Shown here: piece after piece, positions 32,201-44,249 of the stretch
Numbering within the stretch: the stretch's first letter is position 1
Layout of the letters: each line of letters starts with the position of its first letter
Assembly: GCF_001632365.1 (NCBI RefSeq)
Contig: NW_024468529.1
Coordinates: 410,709 to 471,278 of the forward strand
Direction: 5' to 3'
Length of the DNA stretch: 60,570 nt
From: Laetiporus sulphureus 93-53
Taxonomy: Eukaryota; Basidiomycota; Agaricomycetes; Polyporales; Laetiporaceae
The notes under the pieces: model-generated
What the model saw: only the letters and a program-made list of their open reading frames with translations
The model's database searches: none
What the model was told of the DNA's origin: nothing
Position numbers and translations under genes: made by a program

Positions 32201-33200
32201 TGGAGTTCTTGCGAGCGAGCAATTACTATAACCTGGAGAAGGTACGAACGTGAAGCCTGATTTCGTCCGTCTACTCATACTTCTGCAGGCATATAACATC
32301 TGCAATGACCGCGACATGGTCCCTGAGATGGTTTTCCTACTCGGTCGCATGGGTAACAACAAGAAGGCACTCACGCTCATTATTGAACGCCTTGGCGATG
32401 TCAGCCGAGTACGTGGAATAGTAATTTTATGGTGCCTCAGCCGTCTCACATGCAACATAGGCAATCGACTTCGCGAAGGAACAACACGACGATGATCTAT
32501 GGGAAGATCTGCTCAAATATTCAGAGACTAGACCAAGTACGTAACGCTCTCTCTCATCTTTAAACACACGTCACTGGTTCCAAATCTCAGCGTTCATCCG
32601 CGGCCTTTTGGAGAATGTCGGCGCAGAGATCGACCCTATTCGACTGATCCGACGTATCAAGAATGGGCTTGAGATCCCTGGGTTGAAGGGTGCATTGATC
32701 AAGATCTTGCATGACTTCAACCTGCAGACGTCTCTGCTCGAAGGATGCCAAACTATCATGGATGGAGATGGCGCCGAGCTCGCCCGCAACCTGCACAGGA
32801 ATCAGACAAGCGGATTCTTTTTGAGTGGTAAGCATAGTCGTGCACTAATGCTGCGCGCCACTTCATCGTTATTACTCGAATAGCACACACGCATTGTCCT
32901 GTCTGTTCTTTGCCATTGCAGCACCAGCTGCACGGCCTGACACTGCTATTCCTCTGTCGGCATGTGGTGCATGCGAGCTGCGTCGTGGATGATGCAAGCC
33001 TCGCTGAGCAGCTGGATCATAGCCTGGTCGGCATGGGCATTGGCGGACATCAAGGGATCAGTGGAAGAATTGCATAGTAAGTCGTTCACATGCCCGACCA
33101 TGGTCATGTACTGAGGCATTTCAGCACCGCATTGGCTCGCGCGAGGATCGATAAAGGGTGTTCCGTTTGTCACAAGAAAGGGGAAGGTCAGCGGTTGTGA
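29284..33200 (+). CDS. VPS41: VPS41, HOPS tethering-complex subunit
   Basis: A vacuole/late-endosome tethering protein that binds the Rab7-type GTPase in HOPS and also takes part in AP-3 traffic. The start (29284) opens an acidic, disordered leader (about residues 1-95, many Asp/Glu). The WD40-like N-terminal half follows (ALKYERLGGIVPNLL, GMLHVLDLSGHHIKSF, ITDISVDVNGEWFATASIDG, VRWKGRLIAWANDLGVKIYD). Then comes the alpha-solenoid clathrin-repeat region (RDHVAWLVERKRYEEALDE, LYAEYNPGHLMEFLRASNYYNLEKA, PEMVFLLGRMGNNKKALTLII). A C-terminal RING-type finger closes it: CPVCSLPL, FLCRHVVHASC, CSVCHKK. About 15 short introns. A Ser/Ala/Thr-rich low-complexity insert occurs near 30545-30650. Confidence 0.92.
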
Positions 33201-33695
33201 AGGTTTTCATTTCAGTTCTCAGGAGTTTCTTCTTTCATCTTTCCTAAGCTCGCAAAGTATAATGCTCTCGCGGATGTTTCTGTCGTGCAAGCACTGTACG
33301 CATTTACGCATCGCACTCGTTACTAACATCATACGCCTCGAGACACTACACTGGGCCTATCAGATCGGACTGGCATCTCACATGGATTTGTGCAGTTGCT
33401 CGCATAGCGTATGTATTCGTCATGCAATGTCATTCGTGTCGACGGCGAAGTACATTCGATACCATATGCTACACAGTTGACGCACTCGGGAGTACCGCGT
33501 ATCTTGCACGAAGGGTACCGAAAACGTCCTGCAGTTACATATCGCGTGAGTATCGTCGTTGGATAACAAGGATCAGGACGAGCGAGCTCAGACAGGTATA
33601 TGATTCCGGATAGACAGTTTCCTCAGAGAACATTCGTCTCAGTAGAGGGAGTCTGTGCTGTCATCTCCGTAATCAATGAAACAACAAACACTCAC
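33201..33695. other. Convergent 3' region between VPS41 and RPS12
   Basis: About 495 bp; open frames here are short, with no recognisable product. Confidence 0.5.
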
Positions 33696-34208
33696 TTAGC
33701 GGTTTTTGAAGTAGTCGAGGAGGACGTGAAGACCCTCACTCTCAATACCATAATCCTTGACGACGACGCAAGTACAACCGACAATCTTGCGCGGGTTGCC
33801 CTCTCGGTCGATCTTACAGAGACCCGCCCATGTACCGAGGACCTTGGCGTCACCGACTTTGATCAGGTTGATCTTGTGCTCAGCGCAGAGAGCTTCAATC
33901 AGCTTGATGTACTCGGCCTCCGTACACGTCTCGACGAGGACGCAGAGGTGAGCCTGGCGTTTGTCGAGGGCCTTAGCACACTCGCGGAGACCACGGGCAA
34001 GACCGTCGTGAACGAGAGCATTCTTGAGGACTTGCTGTGGAATATCAAGCTGATCAGGTTGCGCAGCTCAATGACGCTACGAAAGGCTCACCTGAAGCGC
34101 GTCCTCGACGGACATCTTACCCTTGGGAGCCTCCGCGGGGACCTCAACCTCCGCCTCCACCTCCACCTGGGCCTCATCGACCTGAATTTCATCTCCAGCG
34201 TCAGACAT
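33696..34208 (-). CDS. RPS12: 40S ribosomal protein S12 (eS12)
   Basis: A small-subunit ribosomal protein at the beak. Exon 1 encodes an acidic start ([20 protein letters not shown]), then [11 protein letters not shown]. After a 43-bp intron follows [86 protein letters not shown] and a closing [12 protein letters not shown]. All are hallmark S12 segments and the length, about 150 aa, fits. Head-to-head with the SKI8 gene, 286 bp apart. Confidence 0.95.
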
Positions 34209-34494
34209 CCTGCAGAGAAGCGGGTGTATCAGTATCAAGCTGCTGCTGTGGAGTGACTCGCATACTTTGAGAATAATATGCAGAAAATGCGATGTCTTCG
34301 TCCGCTTTCGTTGATGTGAGGAAAAGTAGAGTTCACGTAGCCGAGCATATTTAGGCGGTTGAAACTCCGTCGGCAAGTGCCAGTGGCTGAGAACGGGGCG
34401 CGCGCTAAGTCGCGTCTTGCGTTTCATTCTTCACTCATTGACTTGACCCTCTGTTCCGTCCCGCTGCAAGAGATCTCCTCAGACACGTCACGAG
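34209..34494. promoter_or_regulatory. Divergent promoter between RPS12 and SKI8 genes
   Basis: 286 bp between start codons, with pyrimidine-rich stretches typical of fungal ribosomal-protein leaders. No specific factor site could be assigned. Confidence 0.4.
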
Positions 34495-35910
34495 ATGGTA
34501 CGTATAATGCATAACCTGGAGGTCCTCATTGAATTTGGCTCGTTCCAGAGTCTTGCATACTTACACGCTCAAGACTGCAGCGAACGTACGAATTGCTCGC
34601 CATGATCGCATCCATGTCACGCTAATCTCCGGAAACAGCTCATGGGGATGCAATCTGGGGAGTTGCATGGACCGAGACCGACTCAGTCTTGAGCATATCT
34701 GCGGATGGCACGATCAAGCAATGGGACTCGAACTCTGGCCAAGTCTCCCGCGCTCAGCCTGCGCATACACACGGCCTTGTCTCTCTTGATGTGGATCCTT
34801 CTGGGAAGCGCGCCCTATATAACAGCTTGGAAGGGATGACCTGCCTGTGGAATCTGGAGAGCGGTGAGATAGATGGGAAGTTTGAGAGCTATGTGAGGTC
34901 TGGTGCCGAACAAACTGAACCTTGTGAGTCGACGTCCGTGTATGCACGTGGAGGTTTTTCTTTTTTGACTGGCCCACACTCATTGATCTCGTGGAACGCT
35001 GACGTTCGTGCATATAGCTTGGTCCGTGTCGTTGCATCCGAGTGGCGAAACTTATGCATCAACGGGCGGTTCAGGCAACGTAACAATCCACTCCGCAGAA
35101 AGCAAGTCATTCGGCGAGCGTCGTGCAACCTTGAAGAGCGGTCGCGCAAAATTCGGCATGTTTTGCAAACATGTGGGTCATTCATGAGCTGCGTTTTCAA
35201 TTCACGGCGAGTTGTCTGTGTCTGTTCTGCTTGTTGTTATATGTTCTCCTTTTTTGCTAAGGGATCGAGCAGCAGCTAATTGACATGCTCATCCCATCGA
35301 TCAGAGTCCAGATGGGAAGCGAATCGCAATGTCCTCGGAGACAGGACAGATTTACATCTTCGATCTCGCATCCTCGTCCTTAGTCTCGACGTATACATCG
35401 CATGCGATGGCTGTGCGCTCGTTGGCCTGGTCTGCCGACTCGCAAGTGAGTCTGTCGACTTTTATGATGCTGACGTAGTCGCTCAATGGCAAATGCAGTT
35501 ACTCATATCTGCATCCGAGGACAAACGACTGATCCTGCATGATGTTCGATTGTCACCATCCGGCAAGCCTGGTTCGGGTGCTGTCGCCAACTTCTCTGGA
35601 CACTCTTCATGGGTTCTTTGTACGGACATCTCGCCTGACGGACGTCTCGCACTGTCCGGGTGTGTAGTACTGCTCTTCTTTCACGACGTGGCGATGAAAT
35701 TGATCCTGTGCGTGCAATAGCTCTGCAGACAAGACCATCAAGGTATGGGACCTATCGGCGCGTGCAGCGGTGTCGACAATTCAGGATACTGGGGAAGTCT
35801 GGGGCGTGTCGTGGCGTCCTCGGCCATCCGGCACCAACGCTGCTGGTGCGTTCGTGAGTGGAGGGGAAGACGGTACGGTAAGATGGTGGAGGGCGGCAGG
35901 GACGAGCTGA
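34495..35910 (+). CDS. SKI8: SKI8/WDR61 WD-repeat protein
   Basis: A beta-propeller scaffold of the Ski complex that feeds RNA to the cytoplasmic exosome; in many eukaryotes it also serves the Paf1 complex and meiotic recombination. The ATG is split from the next exon by an intron (ATG-GTACGT). The propeller blades read: GDAIWGVAWTETDSVLSISADGTIKQWD; HGLVSLDVDPSGKRALYNS...TCLWNLESGE; AWSVSLHPSGETYASTGGSGNV; SPDGKRIAMSSETGQIYIFDL; AVRSLAWSADSQLLISASEDKRLILHDV; SGHSSWVLCTDISPDGRLALSG; IKVWDL; VSGGEDGTVRWW. That makes about seven blades. Seven or so introns. Stop 35908-35910. Confidence 0.88.
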
Positions 35911-36056
35911 AAAGTGTATGGTGTAGCTGCTACTGTACTATCTTGCTCATCATTTGTACCAAAACATACATGAATCGAGTCACTGTCTTCTATAACTCTT
36001 AGATGCTCGTGATACGTGAGGCGAGCCGTGCTTCTTTCTTGCCAGACTCACCACCA

Positions 36057-36554
36057 TCAGTCTGCTCTATCCGTCCTTGCCTTGCCTCGCTCCTGATTGA
36101 GACCTGCACCTGCAAGGAACGAGATCCTCATCAACGCCCCCACGTAGACAAAACCCACGCTCCCCGCCTCCATAGCGTTCCACTGCATAAATTCAAGGAA
36201 CACGCGCGCAAAACCCTTCTCTAACGCAAGCGGGATCATCGTCGCCAGATGCCCGAAATCCGCCATGAGCAGGCAGAAGAGGAGCCGCTGCCAGATGCGT
36301 ATCGAATTGGTGGACGAGAGGACGAGGTGCTCGTTCAGCGCGAAGAGGAGGTAAAGGTTTGATAGTTGATAGAGCGAGATGAGTGTCGAGGTGGGAGGCA
36401 GCTCGGATGTGGGCATCGACGAGAAGGACAGATATGCCAGGTACTCGGCCGGTTTTCCAGCAGCATAGTAAGCACCGACGAGTGCAGATATGGGCTCGAG
36501 GTAGAGGAAGAAGAGTCTGTATGGGAGAGGAATAGGGTTGCTGTCGTTCGCCAT
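36057..36554 (-). CDS. Four-helix fungal membrane protein (DUF7704 type)
   Basis: A single exon of 165 codons from the ATG at 36554 (MANDSNPIPLPYRLFFLYLEPISALVGAYYA). An upstream in-frame ATG at 36650 would add 32 polar residues without similarity, so I prefer the inner one. Hydrophobic stretches: about residues 12-30, 50-75 (LISLYQLSNLYLLFALNEHLV), 85-110 (RLLFCLLMADFGHLATMIPLAL) and 130-155. The 'PLPYRLFF.Y.EP..AL.GA' start and 'ISLYQ..N.Y.LFAL.E' resemble the small fungal DUF7704 membrane family, function unknown. No introns, unlike its neighbours. Confidence 0.65.
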   Translation of the reverse strand: MANDSNPIPLPYRLFFLYLEPISALVGAYYAAGKPAEYLAYLSFSSMPTSELPPTSTLISLYQLSNLYLLFALNEHLVLSSTNSIRIWQRLLFCLLMADFGHLATMIPLALEKGFARVFLEFMQWNAMEAGSVGFVYVGALMRISFLAGAGLNQERGKARTDRAD

Positions 36555-36742
36555 TGCAATGAAGATGGTCGTCCCAGACCAAGATGCGCGGGAAATACCA
36601 TCGCCGCGGAAGCATAACGATCGCCATCCATCACAGCGTCCTTCGTTCATGCATTACAAAATAAATCTCATAGCAATCTACAAACGAACTCGGCCTGCAG
36701 GGCACTGACTACAAATGTCAATGTTCTACGGTAGTAGTCCAT

Positions 36743-38859
36743 TCACACAACCTCCCGCTTCTCCTCTATCGACGATGTTCCGTCCTCGTCTACATTCGTG
36801 ATCGGTCCAGTGAACCACTTGCGAGCCGAGACAATCCATGATGCAGACGCGAAGATGAACACGGCCATAATGATGACGACGGCGTAGTCTGCGAAATATA
36901 AGTAAGCGCTTGAGGTCAGTCATGCTCTGTCAGGAAACGACGCACTCATTGTATCTGCCGTGGGATACTGGTACGACGGAAACAGTAAAAGAATGACAAT
37001 GAAAGCAACCCATGCGCAGGCGATGATGTTCAGAGGGATATGCCACTGGCCCAGGGAGAACGGACCCTTCACCAATTTCTCCCGCCCAGATGTCAGGCGA
37101 AGAAAGATCGGAGTGACATACGAGGTATACAGTCCAATCACCGCTGCACTGCAAAGCACGAGTAAATAGTATATTCGTCATAACCCTGCCTGATCGCCAC
37201 TCACCCTGCAAGCGAGGAAAGCGCTGTCTCCGAGAACCCAAGCAAGCCACAGATCCCCGCAAGCACCATGACGAGCCACACCCCATTCACCGGTGTCTGC
37301 GTATGGCTGTTCATGCGCTTCCACCAGCGCGACCCAGGAAGCGCGTTATCCCTCGCAAACGCAAAAACGACGCGCGAGGCATCGACGCCCTGCGCCGCAC
37401 CCGTCACGAACTGCACGACGATGATGAAGCTCCAGATCGCGAGCATGCCACGGCTACCGAGGACGTTGACGAAGAGCTGTGCCATGGGCAATGGCAGGTT
37501 TGTGGCGAGGAGATCGGAGACGGAGGCGGTGGCGAAGGACGCGGCGATGAAGAGGATCCAGCCGAGTGAGGCAGTCGCGCCGACGCCGACCAGGATGGCG
37601 ATGGGTGCCGCGCGGGCTGCACCGCTGGTCTCCTCGGCAATGTGTGCAGCGGAATCATCTGCGGACATGTCAGGTCTAGTTTTAGAGTGAGAGACGGTAT
37701 GCCTACATCCGGTCAACGTCCACATCGGTGCGGTGAAGGCCAGCAGGAACGCCCAGCCATCTGAAAGTCGTCAGCTCAAGCGTTATGTGAGCCTCTCTAT
37801 GACGTACTGTTTGACCATCCGGTATTGTTCTCAAAAAGCGTGAATGCGTCTTTTGTCGAGACTTTGTTATCGCCAGAGCACACCAGCAGCGCAATGATCG
37901 CTGCAATAGATGTCCCCACTGATCACGGTACGAACTAGGATCAACGTTCTCGGACGGTAGCGGACATACCACTCGCCATTAATGATGACATAGAAGAGGT
38001 TGATCCGCGCGAGGAACTTGGTGCCTGCGGAGCAGACAATGCCGTGTGCGAAGAGGATGGCACAAAGGATGCCGTAGGTAGGGCCGGCGCCCAGGACGGT
38101 GGATCCGTTCGAACCAACGGCGATCGCGCTGGTGATCATCTGAGCGCTGTTCATAGCGGCGATCAACGGGAGATCAGTGAAAGGCGGGACGTAGAGAAAA
38201 TGTTTTGACGCACCAGGTGTAATCAATTGAAGTGACGAGGGTCACCTGGCCAGTGACGTTCGCCCATCCGGTGATCCAGCTAGCGAGTGCGGCGTATTTC
38301 GGCGGAGCTAGCTTTGCCGAGAAGTAATACAGACCCGCGCTCGTTCTGTAGTTTCAGATGAGTCAACATGGACCGGTACCCACGCGGGTTCCTGAAGATG
38401 GCTCACGGCATGGATGAAGCAAGCTCGGCCATGGACGCTGCTATGGTCATCACGAACAGCGATGGGATGAGCCATCCAAACACCATCCCGACGTGTCCAC
38501 CTGTCCGTAACGTAAGCTTGTGTAACTAGAACAAGTCTATCTTAACCTACCGGATGCCAGCGGGAACGAGAAGGTCGACGATACAGATGCAATTACGCCC
38601 ATGATAGAGAAGGCAAATGCAATCGTCTCGATGAGCTATAACAGCCCTCTTTAGGATGCTAATACACCTAACACTGCACACAATTACTTACCGAGAACTC
38701 ACGCCTGAACTCGGACTTGTACCCGAGCTCAGCGAGGAGCGCATCATCGGTCTCGAAGGCGCGCTGTACGGCACCACCGTGGGCATACCCAGAGCCCACA
38801 GGGACCTCCGTAGCGGTGGTGACTGTCTGCTTCTCGCTCTTGGACCCTAGATCGGACAT
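36743..38859 (-). CDS. APC-family permease, choline/GABA type (Hnm1/Uga4-like)
   Basis: A plasma-membrane (or vacuolar) proton-coupled amino-acid/amine transporter. MSDLGSKSEKQ...LLAELGYKSEFRREFS is the cytoplasmic leader ending in the family's 'LA.LGYK.EFRREFS'. Then come LIETIAFAFSIMGVIASV, GHVGMVFGWLIPSLFVM.., AELASSMPTSAGLYYFSA, WITGWANVTGQV, ARINLFYVIIN, APMWTLTGYDSAAHIAEETSGAARAAPIAI, GAAQGVDASRVVFAFARDNALPGS and a last stretch FADYAVVIIMAVFIFASASWIV. About 12 helices are expected. The stop is at 36743-36745. About ten introns. 'YDS..H..EE' and 'SR..FAFARD' mark the choline/GABA subfamily; the substrate cannot be fixed from sequence. It is divergent from the deacetylase gene at 39670, 810 bp apart. 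Confidence 0.88.
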
Positions 38860-39669
38860 AGTAGGCAAATATCTCGTAAGAGCGTCTGCGAAGTCAGGGC
38901 AGGACAAAGAAGAAGGGGAAAAAACGACGCACGGACGCCGTACGAAGACAGTGGACTTGATATACTCACGGCATGCTTCAGAAGCCAAGGAACAAATGAT
39001 GCGGCTGGAGCGGAGCGTATGTCTTTGCGATAGCCCACATCGCGGTTAATACCGAACGCCGCTCATATCTATGCGCTGAATCTCGGCTACGGCAATCCTT
39101 TGCGAACAGCAAATATCGGCATCTGGTCAGTCCTCGCAATGCATTTTTGCTGAAGCAAAAGCGTGTTACCGCCATTGATGTGCGGGTAGATGGCGGTTGA
39201 GAAGCGCGTATTTTGCGCCACTGAGGTGGCGGCCACGCGTGTCGCGTCTCCGCCACCGGGTGTTGATTCGAGTGTTCCCTTATAAGCATTATCTTATCCT
39301 CCTTATCGCTCGCGTCCATTTGCAAACACATTTTTCTCTCAGCATCGCTATCAGCAGATGATTCTCGCCACACGACTATACCAATGACGGACGGTCGTTT
39401 CGCATGCTCGAACACGAAGCACAGCAAAGGAGGAATTATTAGTGTTGAGCAAGGCTGAGTGTACCTCATGAGAACGCCCAAGGCTCCCCATCGGAAGTCG
39501 CGATGCTGCAGCGCACCATGCCTAGCCTATCGTGAGACTGGCCCCTAGATATATGTTAAAACGTCTCTCCTATCTCTCGAGTCACACAGCTGCGCCCAGA
39601 GTCCGCTGAATAGTAGCCGGACCTGTATACGCTCGCGTGCCGCTCTCCTGGACATACCCATCATCCATT
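38860..39669. promoter_or_regulatory. Divergent promoter with a tight GATA-factor site cluster
   Basis: 810 bp between permease and deacetylase start codons. Three TTATC motifs (GATAA on the minus strand) lie within 19 bp (39289-39293, 39294-39298, 39303-39307), with a further CTATC at about 39346. Clustered GATA sites are the known binding arrangement of fungal nitrogen regulators of the AreA/Nit2/Gln3 type. The link to nitrogen control here is inference. Confidence 0.45.
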
Positions 39670-41302
39670 ATGCCCCGCAGGATACTCATTGGCTTTGGCG
39701 TCGACGTGGACGCCGTCGCCGGATGGTGCGCATTCTGCAATATGTCCCTCTCCGAGTTGCTGAGAAGGCCCAAGGCTCGGCTCATACGGAGGCGAAGACT
39801 CTCCGTTGGACATTTCCAGGGTATTCTATGAGCCTTCTTGCTAGCGTCGCTTGCATTTAGGGGACCCTTCCAACAGGGGATGTATGCGGGTGAAGTAGGC
39901 GTGCCTCGCCTGCTCAAGCTCTTCAAGAAGTACAATATAAAGACGACTTGGTTTATTCCTGGTTCGCTTCAAATGCATCGGATGACATTGGCTGGCATGA
40001 ACCAATTCTTCGCCAGGACACAGCCTGGAGACCTTTCCAGAACAGATGGCTGCTGTTCGGGACGCGGGCCATGAGATGTAGGTAACCTGTAACCGAACTC
40101 CTTGACGCATGTTCACAGTGATTTTCAGAGGACTTCACGGCTATTCGCACGAGGTGAGGACTTTCTAATCGAAAGCACGACAGCGAAGTCACCGTAGCTG
40201 CTGCAGAATCCCGTATCGTTGACAGTTCAACAGCAAAAGGACATCCTTGACTACACCTATGATTTGTTGACGAAATTCAACAATGGGATACCACCCAAAG
40301 GAAGTGTCGCGCCATGGTGGGAGACGAGCGCGGAAGGTACAGATTTACTCCTCGACAAGGGTATCGAATATGGTATGTTGCGACCGTAATTACCCCGTTC
40401 GATTTCGATACCCACCTTGATCTCAACACTACTTATTCAGATCACTCGAATATGGCTCATGAGTAATGATCATTTCTTCTCTCATCCTTCCTGCTTTCAC
40501 GTGCGTATCAGCTCCCAGGCATACTACCTGCGTGATCAGGACATCTGGACCAAGATCGACTATAAGGCCGAAGCGCATACTTGGATGAAGCCCTTGGTTC
40601 GCGGCAAAGAAACAGGTATCGTCGAGTTGCCCGGCAACTGGTATGTTTTCGTATACCTGATTAGCGTCACCTAAGCATTGTTTGTCATGTTTCTCCTATA
40701 GGTACCTCGATGATCTTCCTCCGATGATGTGAGGGCCGTCAATCACACAATATTGTTTCAGAATGTTGATTGTCCCTGTTTAGGTTCATCAAATCTAGTT
40801 CCAACTCCCACGGCTGGGTTTGTGTGCTTATGGATGATATTCATCGCGCCGCTCACATATACCATCAGGTCAACGCACGCGACGTCGAGCAGCTCTGGAA
40901 GGATACTTTTACATACCTATACAGGTGAGTTCGTCGTATATGAATCGTGACACGGTTCGTGTATGAACCTCGCCACCAGAGAGGAAGAGAACTTCATCTT
41001 CCCGATCACTATCCATCCGGACGTCAGCGGGTGCGTACTCGCTTCATATGCTTCTTCATCCCTGTAAACACGCTCACCTACGCATCAGCCGCCCTCACGT
41101 TCTCCTGATGCTTGTAAGTATCCGTGCACTTGTATCAAACACCGCCACCGACCATTCTGCACAGGAGCGCTTCATCGAATGGGTCAACATCCACAAGGAC
41201 GTTCACTGGGTATGCATGGCGGACATGGCGCGAGAGTTCCGCGAGCGCAACCCTCCACCAGCAGGTGCTCGCATGCCCAAGGGCATGGAGATCAAGTCTT
41301 GA
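39670..41302 (+). CDS. Polysaccharide-deacetylase-fold hydrolase (HpPgdA/cyclic imidase type)
   Basis: NodB-fold metal hydrolase. Spliced reading: [95 protein letters not shown] (the HG.SHE metal site), [47 protein letters not shown] and [18 protein letters not shown] (metal/catalytic His). '[35 protein letters not shown]' is the mark of the subgroup that holds Helicobacter PgdA, cyclic imidases and allantoinase-like PuuE, not of the chitin deacetylases. It has no signal peptide, so it is cytosolic and probably acts on a small amide or imide. About ten introns. An in-frame ATG at 39637 is an alternative start. Stop 41300-41302. Confidence 0.8.
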
Positions 41303-41825
41303 GCTTAAGGGGAAATGTGGCCAAACTTGTTGGGTTGTCGGCTTTTTGCTGGAGGGCACTTGGGTCTGACGGCGTAGTCAAGTGCTCAAAACCCATGTAT
41401 TCCATATGTCTCGTAATCTGTCTTCAACACTGGGTTAGGAACACGTGTCTAGCTCAGCGGCACAGTCGAAACCGATCGCAATCTTCGATCGAGTGGCGCA
41501 AGAGCTCGCTCTCAACCTCACCAGCATCCTATAGCCAGTCCTTGTCGAGTTCATAGCCCGAGTCGTAATTCATAATCCGTGTTGAAGTTTTCATCAAAGA
41601 TCTTGGCAACCGATTAATCATGCAAATGGACATACAAACTATTATATACAAGAGTCATTCATACTACGTGCAAACATGATGCCATCGCGTCCACATGCTC
41701 ATATTTGGTTCCTTGCCTGCCGCAGATAGGGCGTCTTGATGCATTGATGGCCTATATTAGGCATAGAAATTTGACCGGCTACCTATGCCCCAGGGTTCCA
41801 TATAGCCGTACACCAATTTCTGGCG
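41303..41825. other. Intergenic, promoter side of the second permease
   Basis: 523 bp without a gene. One AGATAG (HGATAR-type) site occurs near 41725. Confidence 0.4.
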
Positions 41826-44249
41826 ATGTCTGGTCCCGCAGCCACCGACCACGTCCATTCATCGTTCGTTGAACGCATCGAAGACAAGAATGCAAGCGTC
41901 GAGGAAAAGGTCGGGGTAGAAGAAGAGCTCCAAATCGAACCAGATGCTTCAGGCCCGCGTCGGCCGCTCTGGAAGCGGATTTTTGCAGGAGATGCGGACG
42001 ATTCGCACCAGACGAAGCGGGGAATGGGCAGCCGTCATCTCACCATGATCGGTACCTCTGTCGCTGCCGTCGCGCATTTGGGTTTGTTCTGAACTATTCT
42101 AATGTAGCGATTGGAGGCACGATTGGCACTGGGATCTTTCTGAGTGCTGGGGAGGCACGGAGTTTCACATACTTACACTCCACCTAATCGTCTGATATGA
42201 TGTTTTGATAGGCGGTGGCCACGGCCGGGCCAGGCAGTGCAATCCTGTCCTACTTCATCGTTGGCGTCTTCTGCTACGGCGTCGTCATCTCATTGTAATT
42301 CCTCTCCACTCTCGTATGATGATATACTGATGTTCTCAAGGGGCGAGATGGCATCTTATATTCCTGTCTCAGGGAGCTTTGCTGTGTTTGGAACTCGCTT
42401 TGTGTCTCCTGCGCTGGGGTTCACGCTCGGTAGGAGGAGCTGCTATAAGACTTCGGAGAAATGCTGACCTGGTTGCTTGCAGGATGGAATTATTGGATCC
42501 AATGGTAAGGTCACCTCCTGGTTGCTCAACCGAAGCCGATGACATTATACATATACACTCGCAGGAGCCTCTCGATACGTACGTATCTCTCTTTGAGCAT
42601 ACCTCCGCTGATATACTTATCTCCGTGACTACAGCAAGCGAACTGACAGCTGCGGCCGTCATTCTACAGGTAAACTTGTCCTCGTGGGCTCAGATAGCGA
42701 ACGAAATTCTTATGCTGCAGCATAGTTCTGGGACGCACGGATACGGCCCTGGGGGTGGGCATTGATCATAATTGCACCTATATTTATTATGCAACTCATC
42801 CATGTCAGAGTATATGGTGCGCTTGCGCATGTTGGATCGAACGCAGATCATGTTGCTTACGGACATACAGGAGAGTCCGAGTACTGGTTTGCCATGATCA
42901 AGGTCATTCTGATCATCCTGTTCATTATCGTCGGCCTCATCTACGACTGGGGAGGCATTCACAAGCACCCCGGGCCTGCGAGTCTTCCCAACTTCATAGA
43001 TCAAGTATATTAGTAACAAGTATCATGTGAACAGGGTTTGTCCAACTTTCAGAACGGACAAGCATTCATCGGGGGATTCTCCGCCTTCGCGCAGACGTTC
43101 GCCGACGCCTTCTACTCATACGGTGGCGTCGAGCTCGTCTCACTCGCAGCAGGCGAATATGCATCTCCTCACAAGAGCGTGCCTCGCGCTGTCCGGGCGA
43201 CCTTCTTTCGCATCCTCTTATTCTACATTCTGACTATCCTGACGATCGGGCTCTGTATCAATTGGGACGACCCGACGTTGCTCAACTCGGCATACAGTAG
43301 GATACATGCTTAAGTTCTCCCTACGCTAGACAGCTGATTAGTATCCACTAGACTCGGACGTCGCAGCGTCACCCGTGACGGTCGTCTTCCAGCGCGCCGG
43401 GTTCGGCGCAGCCGTGCACGTAGTCAACGCCGTCCTCCTAACTGCCGTCCTCTCCGCCATCAACTCCTGCTTCTACGCCAGCTCCCGCATGCTGCTCTCC
43501 CTCGCGCAGAACGGACACGCTCCGCGCATGTTCGGATGGGTCAATAGGCGAGGAGTGCCGGTACCAGCCCTCGTGTAAGTTTAGGTTTCGTTCGGGCCGA
43601 TGCAGTACAAGGATGATCTGACATTCCTAGGGCCCTCTAGGATGGCACTCGCCATCTCCTTCCTGACCTTCTTGACCGACATCTGGGGCGAAGGCGTAGT
43701 CTTCACGTGGCTGCTCAACCTCACAGGAATCTCCGCACTCTTGACATGGGGGTCCATCGGTCCTATATCCCTCCGATTCCGACAGGCATGGAAAGCACAG
43801 GGTCGCTTGTTGGATGACTTGCCGTACAAGCAGCCGCTGTTCCCGCTTCTCCCGCTCGTCACGATTATCTTGGCAACGCTGATGTTCACTGCAGAAGGCT
43901 ACAGCGCAGTGGTAGAGTCGCCATTTGATTGGCGGGTACGTGTAACGCCTCGTTGGGGCGAGAGATAATCCGCTGATAGTATGACTGGCAGAACGTGGTG
44001 GCGACGTACATCGGTGTCGCATTGTATATTCTGCTATACGTCGGATATACGCTTTACGAGCTTTTATTCCTCGGAAAGTGGGATCATTTTGTCCCTCTGC
44101 TGCACGTTGACCTCGACACAGACGCCGTGTGGGGCCCGGGAGAGGGGAGACTTGTCAAAGAACGCGAGCTGCAAGAGAAGCAGCAGAGACAGTTGGAGGG
44201 TCGAGGCAGGATAGGAAAGTGGATACGGAGGGCTTTCTCAAGTGTATGA
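41826..44249 (+). CDS. Amino-acid permease of the YAT (Gap1/Dip5-like) family
   Basis: Twelve-helix proton/amino-acid symporter. An acidic cytosolic leader (MSGPAATDHVHSSF..) leads to SRHLTMI, then IGGTIGTGIFLSAG, the invariant first helix. Next: AVATAGPGSAILSYFIVGVFCYGVVIS, LGEMASYIPVSGSFAVFGTRFV, GWNYWIQW, ASELTAAAVILQ, WFAMIKVILIILFIIVGLIYDWGG, FIGGFSAFAQTFADAFYSYGGVELVSLAAGE, PRAVRATFFRILLFYILTI, NAVLLTAVLSAINSCFYASSRML and APRMFGWVNRRGVPVPAL. The tail ends ..IGKWIRRAFSSV. About ten introns of ~50-60 bp. Its last 12 bp overlap the last codons of the next gene on the other strand. Substrate range unknown. Confidence 0.92.
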
